DNA of 64,000 nucleotides from assembly GCA_019239895.1 (NCBI GenBank), contig JAFAZH010000005.1:62001-126000 (forward strand), read 5' to 3'. Shown here piece by piece: positions 9,009-16,349 of the stretch; position 1 is the first letter of the stretch; each line of letters begins with the position of its first letter. The notes under the pieces were generated by a model, which had not been told where the DNA came from, made no database searches, and worked only from the letters and a program-made list of their open reading frames with translations. The position numbers and the translations under genes are program-made. The DNA comes from Abditibacteriaceae bacterium. GTDB taxonomy: Bacteria > Armatimonadota > Abditibacteriia > Abditibacteriales > Abditibacteriaceae.

Positions 9009-9195
9009 ACCGAATCCAACACCCTACGCATCTGATGAAGAGTTAGCAAAGTTAGAAGCTGAAAAGTTACATTCAGGGCCAATAGCATTTAAACGCTATG
9101 AAGAAACGGTCAAGAAAGTCCTGTCAGTACCAAAAGAAGATTTCAACAAAGAGTGGGCAACTGAGCAAGAAAAACGTAAGCAACAAAATCAGTGA
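8986..9195 (+). CDS. Small charged protein overlapping the transposase end
   Basis: This 69-residue frame starts inside the last codons of the transposase, with AAGGTG six to seven bases before its ATG at 8986, so it may be translationally coupled. It is very rich in Lys, Glu and Pro and has no signal peptide or membrane segment. The segment FKRYEETVKKVLSVPKED resembles a short conserved motif that I recall from small proteins beside transposases and in some antitoxins. A role in transposition control is possible but unproven. Confidence 0.6.
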   Translation: MSKRPKNKPNPTPYASDEELAKLEAEKLHSGPIAFKRYEETVKKVLSVPKEDFNKEWATEQEKRKQQNQ

Positions 9196-9202
9196 GCCAT
9201 TG

Positions 9203-10141
9203 CTACAGTTCTTGTAAAGACAGAAGATAGTAAGACACTTTTTCCTCATCTGTTGAGTAGCTGGTAGTGGTTGTTTTGCGAATCATAGCTTTATACCTTT
9301 TAGGTAATGCCACACTAGCATACTCGCGTCCTATTGATTCATCCATCTTACCCTTGATGTCGTTACCCTCTTCAAACTTCATGTGAAAGTTGTGAGTATC
9401 AACGTCCATACCTACTATGTTTCCCTCTAGTGGTATGTCCTCTTCTGCCACATCGTTTATCTGTTCTATCTTCTGTCGTAATTTCTCAAGTTCTGGTGTC
9501 TGAATAAATAAGCTGGCACGCACCTCTTGGTCTCTGCGCCAATCTATATCTGCTCCGGTGCCGGATTTAACATGATCTGTTGCCCATTTATAAACAAGCC
9601 GGACAGGTGCCGGGCCTAGTGTATGAGCATACTCTGAAAGTTGCTCTACGGTCTCAGGTTTTAGCATTTTAAAGACCGTTTCAATGGCCTTATCTATTAT
9701 CGTTTGATCTAATAATAGACGCTCATTAGGAAGAGTTAGGACAAAGCCAACTGAACCACTAAAGGAATATCCATAGCCAAACGCAGTTTGTTGTGCTACT
9801 TCAGCCCCCACCTGATTTTGCCGCTTTTGCTTGCCCGATTTTAGCGCGTCGTAAACAAGGGTAAAGGCAGATTGAAAGTCACCTAAAACATGGGTTAGGG
9901 TGGGCAATGTAGGTGTCTGGTTATCACTTTCACCAAACACTCTGTACCTGCACACATCCATATACTGCGCATGAGTCAGTGTTGCAAAATCTACTTCTAA
10001 CTCATGTTGCCGCTTTTGAATTGACTTGATATTTAATGACAGGGACGGCGTATCAGGATGTTGTGCAGCAGCTTGCTCAAGGCTATGCAACATAGCCTGA
10101 GTCTCTTGGAGTTCTTCAATTACTTCCAAAAGTCTGCTCAT
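9203..10141 (-). CDS. Coiled-coil protein of unknown function, second gene of the passenger module
   Basis: The 312-residue protein has no signal peptide or membrane helix. Residues 1-28 and about 38-55 form amphipathic, Glu/Gln-rich helices likely to make a coiled coil. The middle has a Gly-rich stretch (AFGYGYSFSGSVGFVLTLPN, about 145-165) like a beta hairpin, and the end is STDEEKVSYYLLSLQEL. I recognise no family. It starts six bases after the DUF6932 gene ends, so the two form an operon. A two-gene unit carried on a mobile element fits a toxin-antitoxin, immunity or addiction function, but this is inference. Confidence 0.7.
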   Translation of the reverse strand: MSRLLEVIEELQETQAMLHSLEQAAAQHPDTPSLSLNIKSIQKRQHELEVDFATLTHAQYMDVCRYRVFGESDNQTPTLPTLTHVLGDFQSAFTLVYDALKSGKQKRQNQVGAEVAQQTAFGYGYSFSGSVGFVLTLPNERLLLDQTIIDKAIETVFKMLKPETVEQLSEYAHTLGPAPVRLVYKWATDHVKSGTGADIDWRRDQEVRASLFIQTPELEKLRQKIEQINDVAEEDIPLEGNIVGMDVDTHNFHMKFEEGNDIKGKMDESIGREYASVALPKRYKAMIRKTTTTSYSTDEEKVSYYLLSLQEL

Positions 10142-10147
10142 CGTGAT

Positions 10148-10630
10148 TTACCTGAGTTCAATAACTGCTATTCCCTTTTTCTGTTTGCTTCTACTCTTTC
10201 CAAACCAGTTTAACCAATAATCCTTCATCTTCTCCCCCTCACCGTGCAAACTATGAGAAGTAGGATACTCCAAAAATAAGAAATTGTGGCAATGATAAAC
10301 TGGCTTCAAATCCTCAGTTGCCATCCATTCCAACGTGCTCTTCTGTTGTGTCGTGCCATTGTCATACAGAAGGTGAGATACGCTCAAGACAATATCAGCA
10401 TCTCCGGGGTTGATTTTTTGTGTAAGAAAGCTCCTGTCTACCCATAGCTGCCCTTTAATGTTGCTGTTCATTAACTTAACCGTTAAGATTCCAAGACCAT
10501 CCATAATATCAGCGCGAGTCCTTGACAGAGGAAACGGGTCAACACATAACTGCCGAATGTCAGCAAGTGACATCGGATGCAAACCAGGGCAAAGAAGGGG
10601 CGGCCATTCCGTTTGTTGGGATGGTGTCAT
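10148..10630 (-). CDS. DUF6932-like protein (putative nucleotidyltransferase fold), first gene of the passenger module
   Basis: The 160-residue product has the order of a DUF6932 protein: LLCPGLHPMS near the start, GLGILTVKLM, then QLWVDRSFLTQKINPGDADI and a final GIAVIEL. In that family the core normally reads DGSF...DxD, like the GS...DxD of minimal nucleotidyltransferases. Here Arg66 replaces the glycine (DRSF), while Asp77 and Asp79 remain. Catalysis may therefore be altered or lost. The family assignment is from memory and the biochemical role is unknown. It leads a two-gene operon inside the IS1595 element, with its own promoter at 10665-10693. Confidence 0.75.
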   Translation of the reverse strand: MTPSQQTEWPPLLCPGLHPMSLADIRQLCVDPFPLSRTRADIMDGLGILTVKLMNSNIKGQLWVDRSFLTQKINPGDADIVLSVSHLLYDNGTTQQKSTLEWMATEDLKPVYHCHNFLFLEYPTSHSLHGEGEKMKDYWLNWFGKSRSKQKKGIAVIELR

Positions 10631-10664
10631 GTAGATGAGGTCTAACTTTAACTAAGTTTTTCAC

Positions 10665-10693
10665 TTTATAGTACATTAAGACACCTCTGTAAA
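10665..10693 (-). promoter_or_regulatory. Promoter of the passenger operon
   Basis: On the minus strand, TTTACA (10688-10693) and TATAAA (10665-10670) are separated by 17 bp, about 35 bp before the DUF6932 ATG. The cargo therefore does not depend on the transposase promoter. The 124 bases from 10694 to the right inverted repeat hold no gene. Confidence 0.65.
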
Positions 10694-10817
10694 GGCTTAG
10701 GGTCTAAGTGGCTAAAATTATACGCCATGTTGACTTTTTATTCAACATTTCTGACAGTTCCTATTGCAAGAAAGTTGCAAGAATCGTACCATGTCATTTA
10801 GGAGCTAAGAGGGTCTT

Positions 10818-10843
10818 TCGTGTGTGTCAAATATGTCAGTGCC
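10818..10843 (-). repeat. Right terminal inverted repeat of the IS1595 element
   Basis: Read inward on the minus strand it begins GGCACTGACATATTTGACAC, matching 24 of 26 positions of the left end. It also contains TTGACA, which on this side points toward the passenger operon, although no matching -10 box is evident. Confidence 0.93.
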
Positions 10844-10851
10844 TTAATAAG
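10844..10851. repeat. Target-site duplication of the IS1595 element, right copy
   Basis: TTAATAAG is identical to 7944-7951. On the minus strand the joined pre-insertion site reads GGCCTTATTAAAGTAGTT, an open frame in the broken IPT gene. Confidence 0.93.
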
Positions 10852-10939
10852 GCCACTATCGACAGCCCGGGCCCATTTCAGTTGAAGACTGCCACTGAAC
10901 CTGGCTGGGATCACAACGGGTAGAGCCAAACCACACCTC

Positions 10940-12646
10940 TTACATGTTCTGGAAATTCGCCCCATGAATGGTGATAAGCGTGCCAACCTTGATGCCATCA
11001 CTGTTGTATGGTTCCCAACCATCCACACGAGGCTGGGCGACGGGAACTGGCACGGTGAACATACCAGGGGCAGAGGTTATACCCACTGATGTCTTGACGC
11101 TTAGTTTAGCCGTAATAATGCCATGCGGCACTTTCGCTTGCAACTCCGTTGCGGATTGGGATTTTAACTCAGCCAGTTGACTATTAAAGCGCACCTGGCT
11201 ATCGGGTGTAAAATTGCGTCCCGTAATTCGCACCACCGTTTCTGGTGAGCCTGCTGTCGGATCGAAGGTATAGATTATCGGTTTGAGCCGTTCGGCGGGC
11301 GGCACTACAAACGGCGTCGAACTGGTCACACTATTCCCACTGCTGTTGACAATCACAATCTTGCCGGACACCGCACCCTGCGGGACAGCGACTATGACTT
11401 GGTTGGCCGTGATGGAAAACATGGGAGCTAAGAGACCGCTGAACTTAACCTGGCGGGTGCCCGTTAAGTTCGTCCCCTGAATGGTTACCTGCGTGCCCGG
11501 CGCTCCGCTGGTGGGGACAAAGCCATTAACAGTGGGCAAGGCTGGAGGCGGCACCTGCACGATAAAGTTGGTCAGACTGTTGGCGGTGCCACCCGTCGTG
11601 GTAACGGTAATGGTGCCATTACTCACCGCCACGGGAACCGTGGCCTGGATTTGGGTAGCGGAAACCACATGAGATACCGCTGTAAGGCCATTGAATTTCA
11701 CGATACTCCCTGCCGTGAAGTTACTCCCATTGATAGTGATGGGTGTTCCGGCTCGACCACTATTAGGGTTAAAGCTGCTGACAATGGGTGGCGTGATAAC
11801 GTGGAAGGTTGGCCCAGTGATGGTGCCCGTCGCGGTTGTAACCGTTATGGGGCCGCTGGCTGCGCCCACCGGCACCGTCACCTGAAGTTGCGTGGTGGTG
11901 GCAGATGCGATCTGGGCCGGAGTGCCCGCAAACTTCACCGAACTTGCGGTGTCCAGGTTACTTCCATTGATAGTTATTCGGGTGCCACTGGCAGCACTGG
12001 TCAGACTCACGCCGTTGATGTGACCCGTCAGGAGAGTCTGAACTGGGGTAGCTTGGCTGAATTCACTGGTATCTCCCGTGCTCAGGTCAGTAGCTGTTGC
12101 CGTGATGAACTGGCCGTTATAGTTGCCGCTCAAAGTCAACGCGAAGCTGCCATTGCCCGCCTCGTCGGTGCCAACGCTCTGGTGGCCCACATAAACTTCA
12201 CCCTGGCCATAGCCGGATATGTCCTGCTGACGATTGCAATAGATATCTACCACATACCGATGATTCGGTGTACTGTTGAGCGTGCCGTGTAAAGTTAGGA
12301 CACTGCCTGTTAGATTCACGTCAGTCAGCACAGGAAAGTTTTGGAGGCTATTGGGGCCACTATCGGCATCCTGCACGTCATTGGCAGTGACGGTGTTATC
12401 TACCTCACTTTTGGGTGAGAGGTTAATACCTAATTTAGCATTACCATAAATAGCGTTACCGCGCACCGTGTTGCCAGAGGCCGCGCTGTCGGAAATGAGG
12501 ACGCCATAGCCTCGATTGAAAGCAATGCGGTTGCCACCGCTGTTATCACTGTTGGCTAAGGCCCCAACGACGGTCTTCTGCGCCACAATAGCCACCCCAC
12601 TATCCTCATTGCCGATTCCAGTTAAGCCACCCCTGGCAGTGCCCAC
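10940..12646 (-). CDS. IPT/TIG-repeat protein fragment, readable part of the broken surface-protein gene
   Basis: This 568-codon frame has no signal peptide and opens inside a beta-helix (NRIAFNRGYGVLISDSAASG), so its ATG is probably not a real start. Residues about 10-110 finish the beta-helix and about 110-200 form a linking beta domain. Five IPT/TIG immunoglobulin-like repeats follow, each opening with a phrase such as PPIVSSFNPNSGRAGTPITI. The fifth is cut by TAA at 10940, yet the frame continues beyond the stop as EVWFGSTRCDPSQVQ, exactly where an IPT strand is expected. Intact relatives would be secreted adhesion or surface-layer proteins. I regard it as non-functional. Confidence 0.75.
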   Translation of the reverse strand: MGTARGGLTGIGNEDSGVAIVAQKTVVGALANSDNSGGNRIAFNRGYGVLISDSAASGNTVRGNAIYGNAKLGINLSPKSEVDNTVTANDVQDADSGPNSLQNFPVLTDVNLTGSVLTLHGTLNSTPNHRYVVDIYCNRQQDISGYGQGEVYVGHQSVGTDEAGNGSFALTLSGNYNGQFITATATDLSTGDTSEFSQATPVQTLLTGHINGVSLTSAASGTRITINGSNLDTASSVKFAGTPAQIASATTTQLQVTVPVGAASGPITVTTATGTITGPTFHVITPPIVSSFNPNSGRAGTPITINGSNFTAGSIVKFNGLTAVSHVVSATQIQATVPVAVSNGTITVTTTGGTANSLTNFIVQVPPPALPTVNGFVPTSGAPGTQVTIQGTNLTGTRQVKFSGLLAPMFSITANQVIVAVPQGAVSGKIVIVNSSGNSVTSSTPFVVPPAERLKPIIYTFDPTAGSPETVVRITGRNFTPDSQVRFNSQLAELKSQSATELQAKVPHGIITAKLSVKTSVGITSAPGMFTVPVPVAQPRVDGWEPYNSDGIKVGTLITIHGANFQNM

Positions 12647-12691
12647 TAAGTTGCTCTGGACAACATTACCGGACCCCCTAAGATAAAGATG

Positions 12692-13042
12692 GGTAGTGGG
12701 TCAGTTTGAATAAGTGGTTGCATTATGTTTTAGGTATGACTATATTTAAATTTACGGGGGTAGCTCAGATGTATCTTTTTTCCTTAACAGACGTGTTGAG
12801 CGCAAAAAGATACGACACCGGGGAATGGCATACATCCTTGAAGCGCGTGAAACCCTAGGGCGATATATGCAGAACTCCATGTGATAGAGCGTCGCATCAA
12901 GGATGCGAAGGTCGGTGGTAAAAATCCACCCCTCCGTACAGAATTCACACTTGTTGTTTTTTGCTTGAACGCATACACTGCAAATTACGTTTGGACGCTT
13001 GAAGAAATTGTAGGGCTGCTGGATTCAAACTGACCCACTACC
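12692..13042. mobile_element. 351-bp MITE-like IS remnant with perfect inverted repeats
   Basis: Perfect 20-bp inverted repeats (GGTAGTGGGTCAGTTTGAAT at 12692-12711, complement at 13023-13042) are flanked by a perfect 8-bp duplication, TAAAGATG, at 12684-12691 and 13043-13050. No intact transposase is present. The right end encodes a plausible transposase C-terminus whose stop codon lies in the repeat, so this is probably an internally deleted insertion sequence. The GGT ends and 8-9-bp duplication would fit the IS1 family, but I cannot confirm that. It interrupts the beta-helix part of the pseudogene. Confidence 0.9.
12899..13033 (+). pseudogene. Transposase C-terminal remnant inside the MITE
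   Basis: The frame ends ANYVWTLEEIVGLLDSN and stops at TGA 13031-13033 within the right inverted repeat. A VWTLEEL-type ending is familiar from full-length DDE transposases. Upstream, another frame reads EARETLGRYMQNS before a stop, so more than one lesion separates the fragments. Confidence 0.5.
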
Positions 13043-13420
13043 TAAAGATGCCATCTCCGTTATTGCCGGAAATAAGGTTGCCTGCGCCCGCAGTTGCACC
13101 ACCTACTGCATTATCACTGCCAGTGATCGCCACGCCCGCTCCATTAGGCACGGCCAGGGAACCGGCAGCATTGGTGCCAACAGAATTCCCTTGCACTTGA
13201 TGTTATCAGCATCCACATACACACCATAATAGGAATTGCGGAAATCAAATTACCGGCACCGGCAGCCATGCCGCCAATCACGTTGACCGCTGTCCCCTGC
13301 CCAATAAACACACCATAGCCAATAGCCCAAAAGATAGCCGCTGCACCCGAAATTAGTGCGGCAGACCTACTCGCTGGGCAGCATTCTTGCCTAAGCTTAC
13401 AACCTACCATAGCTTCGCTA

Positions 13421-14137
13421 TTAACACAACCAGGAAATTGCTAAGTTCTGTGTCAAGAACTTAGCAATTCTCTGAGCATCAGTCACGCACCCTACTGGGC
13501 AAATTGGACCAACGCGAAAGCCAAAGTCCCCGATATACGATTCTGACATCAAGTGCCTGAATAGATAAGAATATGGATAAGGCAAAGGCGCGACGACTTG
13601 AACCATATCTTTCGAGAGAAGTATTTACAGATTAGCTCCTGAGAGAGCAGAATTAAGGCAATCTCCAGGACTGCAAACCCTTATACCTACTCAGGCTAAG
13701 CGCAATACCAAACGCCCTTGACAAAGGAGTTACACTCCCAATGAACTGCCGAATATGATTGGAGGTTAGAGAGCGGAAGCTGATCTCTACCTGACTAAGC
13801 CTCTTGAGAAAGACACGCTCTTAGATTGTGCGGCATATCTTGCCTCTGGATGGAAGCGAGGGTAAGCAGTAAATGGGTAGGGCGTGCCACTGATGCCCAT
13901 ATCGAATGGCTGTCTATAGAGTGCGCCAGAAAACGACAGCTCATATAGCACAATCTGACGGAGTATGGGGAGAACTATATAAGAAGCTACCGAAAAGAGA
14001 AGAGCAAAATACTTAAACACCTAAGCAGAAGAAAGGCGATAAAATAAATAGAACGACTCAACCGTCCTTCGTGCTCCCTTCCCAAGGGGAAGGGCTGGGG
14101 ATTGGGTCAACTTACCAGTTCTCCCTACCATTTTTCC
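13421..14137. other. 717-bp region without a convincing gene
   Basis: Between the pseudogene and the methyltransferase no open frame has a good start, ribosome site or recognisable product. A GTG-started 77-codon minus frame (13787-14020) opens with a hydrophobic stretch, MFKYFALLFSVASYIVLPIL, but lacks a ribosome site and resembles no family that I know. The region is more AT-rich than its neighbours and may hold further debris of the broken surface-protein locus. A hairpin lies at 13436-13469. Confidence 0.5.
13436..13469. repeat. Perfect 14-bp hairpin
   Basis: AATTGCTAAGTTCT (13436-13449) pairs perfectly with 13456-13469 across a six-base loop. It has no T-run on either side, so it is not an obvious terminator. 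It sits at the outer edge of the recognisable pseudogene. Confidence 0.7.
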
Positions 14138-14932
14138 ATGCGAGAAACTATCACCTCCCGCCAACATCCTCTCTGCAAATTAGTGCGCTCTTTGCATGAC
14201 GTCAAAGGACGCCGCCAGCACAAGTTATTTGTGATTGAAGGTGGCAGGTCTTTGATGACTGCGATACATGCCCGATGGTCAATAGAACGGCTATTAATGC
14301 GACAAGAAGATGTGGATGTTGATTGGGAAGAATTAGCGCACAATCTCAACATTGAGATACAACCAGTCGCTGAGGAAATTCTCGAATATCTTGGTGCCAC
14401 GGAGACCGTGCCTGGCCTCATTGCACTCTGCAAATTGCCGCAGTTAGCGACTGCTGATTGGAATGTAGAAGATTTGCTGCTGGTGCTGGACGGCATTGGT
14501 GATCCGGGTAACGTCGGCACCCTTATCCGCGCCGCAGATGCTGCCGGAGCCGGCGGGGTGTTGCTCACCGAAAACAGTGCCGACGCCTTCAATCCAAAAG
14601 CGGTGCGCGCCACCGCAGGCAGCATTTTTAATCTACCACCGATTCAACTGGCGCAACGCACCCCGGATGCTGCGGTGGCAGCGTTACAGGCACGCAACAT
14701 ACCGATCATTGCTGCTGTTGCCCACGAAGGCCGAGATTGCTTTCGCTATCGCTGGCCGCGCCGTTGCGCCCTTGTCTTAGGTCACGAAACACGCGGTATC
14801 TCCCCTGCTCTAGAAGCAGCAGCGACAGCACGCATCACTATCCCTATTTATGGCCGCGCCGAATCCCTCAACGTCGCAATGGCCGGTGCCGTGCTACTGT
14901 ATGCGTGGCGACAGTCGATAGAAGCTTTTTAA
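14138..14932 (+). CDS. TrmH/SpoU-family RNA 2'-O-methyltransferase
   Basis: The 264-residue product is a SPOUT methyltransferase that moves a methyl group from S-adenosylmethionine to a ribose 2'-hydroxyl in rRNA or tRNA. An N-terminal substrate-binding region (ITSRQHPLCKLVRSL, FVIEGGRSL) precedes the knotted domain. All three family motifs are visible: DGIGDPGNVGTLIRAADAAG (about 118-137), LVLGHETRGIS (about 216-226) and IPIYGRAESLNVAMAG (about 239-254). I prefer the ATG at 14138; an upstream in-frame ATG at 14102 would add 12 residues that do not fit the family. The exact target cannot be told (RlmB- or TsnR-like). Confidence 0.9.
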   Translation: MRETITSRQHPLCKLVRSLHDVKGRRQHKLFVIEGGRSLMTAIHARWSIERLLMRQEDVDVDWEELAHNLNIEIQPVAEEILEYLGATETVPGLIALCKLPQLATADWNVEDLLLVLDGIGDPGNVGTLIRAADAAGAGGVLLTENSADAFNPKAVRATAGSIFNLPPIQLAQRTPDAAVAALQARNIPIIAAVAHEGRDCFRYRWPRRCALVLGHETRGISPALEAAATARITIPIYGRAESLNVAMAGAVLLYAWRQSIEAF

Positions 14933-14934
14933 AG

Positions 14935-15190
14935 TTAGCCACGGTAGTTAGGGTATGGGGTTCAGGGTTTGGGGTTTAAGAGGCGAAATTAGCAAGTGCA
15001 AGACAGGGAAGACTATGGAACCCGGAGCGTGAGCGACGGGCTGACCTGATAGTCCTCAGTAACTCACAAGTAACTCACACGGAAGCCCGTCGCTCACGCT
15101 CCGGGTTCGGCACACTCCTCTTCTTCCAACTCTTCCCTTCGCTTCCTAAACCCCAAACCCTGAACCCCATACCCTAACTACCGTGGCTAA
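14935..15190. repeat. Nested palindrome: perfect 44-bp outer arms around CCCGGAGCG palindrome copy 2
   Basis: TTAGCCACGGTAGTTAGGGT (from 14935, arm to 14978) is perfectly complementary to 15147-15190 over 44 bp. Inside sits a second, unrelated palindrome with perfect 25-bp arms (15018-15042 and 15084-15108) of the CCCGGAGCGTGAGCGACGG type. The whole unit fills the gap between the convergent methyltransferase and oxidoreductase genes. Perfect arms in both layers imply recent formation, conversion or strong constraint. Confidence 0.95.
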
Positions 15191-15198
15191 TAATCAAT

Positions 15199-16197
15199 TC
15201 ACAAACGCACGATTTGCTGGGTGCGGCCTGATTGCAGGATAGCCAGCGCTACTTGGAGCGCGGCGCGACCTGCTTCGCCATCGGCGCGAGGTTTTTGCTG
15301 GCCCTGGGCCACTGCGATAAATTCATCCATTTGCCGCTCGAACCCAATGCCCAACGCATTTGATGGGAATGAGACCGATTCTTTATCTGTGCCCTGATTG
15401 ATGACAAACTTTCGTTCCGTCGCCCCGGCTTCTTCATCTTGGGGCCATCTCAAAGTACCGCGCGGGCCCAAGAATTCAAAGATGCGGCCTCCCCCACAAT
15501 CTTTGGGCAAGCCCCACGACCAGGCCAACAGCATTTCGTCGCCCGATTGAAAGCGCACGGTGGACGTGCCAGTATCTATCGCCGTGTTGCTGTCGCGGAA
15601 GGTGCGGGCGTGAGTAAAGACCCATTCCACCGGGCCAAAGGTATAGAGGGCAAAATCTATGTTGTGGATGCAGCCATCGAGGAACGGGCCGCCGCCCTGC
15701 TCATCGGTGTTAAACCAGGGCGAAGCTGGCCCCGCCCCGGCCATAATATCGCGCCACACGAGGGGTCTGCCGATTTTCTCGGCCAAGACTGCATCGCGCC
15801 ACGACAGCCATTCATCATCAAAGCGGCGCACAAAGCCCACTTGCAAGGCTGCACCACTCATATTAGCCGCTTCGAGCATGGCGTTGGCCTGCTCCATTGT
15901 GCGTGCCAGAGGCTTCTCACAAAATACAGCCTTGCCAGCATTGAGCGCAGCCACGGCCACCTCAGCGTGCAAAAAAGTGGGCACGCATACCAGCACAGCA
16001 TCAACTTCGGGTAGTAGCTCCTGGTAATCCGTGACATGCTGAGCCATGCCATATTTTTGGGCAGTAGCGGCAGCCGCTTCGGGCCTCACGTCGGCCACAC
16101 CGACTAATTCCACCGCGTCTGAGCGTTGGCTCAAATGTGGTAAATGGGCGCTAGCAATGCCACCGGCTCCGACAACTCCAATGCGTAGTTTTGACAT
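15199..16197 (-). CDS. Gfo/Idh/MocA-family NAD(P)-dependent oxidoreductase
   Basis: The 332-residue protein starts with a Rossmann fold (RIGVVGAGGIASAHLPHL) and carries the family's CEKPLART motif with its conserved lysine near residue 95. The C-terminal domain (residues about 125-330) has the usual substrate-binding sheet (GGGPFLDGCIHNIDFALYTFG). Such enzymes oxidise or reduce sugars, inositols or their acids. I choose the ATG at 16197, with GAGGAT upstream, since this places the Rossmann glycines at the usual distance; an earlier in-frame ATG at 16260 would add 21 atypical residues. The substrate cannot be predicted. Confidence 0.9.
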   Translation of the reverse strand: MSKLRIGVVGAGGIASAHLPHLSQRSDAVELVGVADVRPEAAAATAQKYGMAQHVTDYQELLPEVDAVLVCVPTFLHAEVAVAALNAGKAVFCEKPLARTMEQANAMLEAANMSGAALQVGFVRRFDDEWLSWRDAVLAEKIGRPLVWRDIMAGAGPASPWFNTDEQGGGPFLDGCIHNIDFALYTFGPVEWVFTHARTFRDSNTAIDTGTSTVRFQSGDEMLLAWSWGLPKDCGGGRIFEFLGPRGTLRWPQDEEAGATERKFVINQGTDKESVSFPSNALGIGFERQMDEFIAVAQGQQKPRADGEAGRAALQVALAILQSGRTQQIVRL

Positions 16198-16282
16198 AAA
16201 AATTAATATCCTCAGAAAGTGATTGTCGCAGAGTTTACAGCGTTGACTGCAATCTGACATTTAAACAACAAAAGTGACGCAA

Positions 16283-16325
16283 CACAAAGCCAGAGACCAC
16301 CTTTGATGGTGACTCTGGCTTTGTG
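16283..16325 (-). terminator. Hairpin terminator-like structure after the 1043-residue surface protein
   Basis: CACAAAGCCAGAG...CACC pairs with its complement over about 18 bp across a six-base loop, just past the stop at 16350. The tail is only moderately T-rich (CACTTTTGTTG further on), so this is a likely but not classic intrinsic terminator. Confidence 0.6.
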
Positions 16326-16349
16326 GTTGATACCAATTAGATTAGGGAA

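Larger units (their letters stand above)
7952..10843 (+). mobile_element. IS1595-family element carrying a two-gene passenger module
   Basis: The element is 2892 bp and bounded by 26-bp inverted repeats (7952-7977 and 10818-10843, two mismatches) and a perfect 8-bp duplication. It holds the transposase (8001-9008), a small overlapping frame (8986-9195) and, pointing the other way, a two-gene unit (10630 to 9203) with its own promoter. An element of this family with only a transposase is about 1 kb, so roughly 1.6 kb is cargo. Intact ends, an intact transposase and an exact duplication suggest that it is recent and may still move. Confidence 0.93.
7844..13410 (-). pseudogene. Decayed beta-helix / IPT surface-protein gene, split by two mobile elements
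   Basis: Three stretches belong to one former minus-strand gene: 13043-13410 (beta-helix phrases such as GAGNLIS and GYGVFIGQGTAVNVIGG, with several frameshifts), 10852-12691 (mostly the readable frame at 10940-12646) and 7844-7951 (end of the last IPT domain, VVTDHGSGTSKVQF, then a TAG stop). Removing the MITE at 12692-13042 plus one duplication joins NLISGNNGDGIFIL to the next part, with one base missing in a run of five G at about 12673-12677. Removing the IS1595 element plus one TTAATAAG restores SGLIK-VVTDHG in frame. A TAA at 10940-10942 and a frameshift near 10870-10890 also break the last IPT repeat. Confidence 0.8.

Noticed and set aside
12756..12772. GGGGGTAGCTCAGATG, like the 5' end of a tRNA
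   Set aside because: No anticodon arm, T-loop or complementary acceptor end follows within 90 bases. It lies inside the MITE.
13421..13606. A 61-codon minus frame
   Set aside because: No ribosome site and no motif, and it starts inside degenerate sequence.
13787..14020. A 77-codon minus frame with a hydrophobic start
   Set aside because: It starts at GTG without a ribosome site and has no family resemblance. Reported only as content of the gap.
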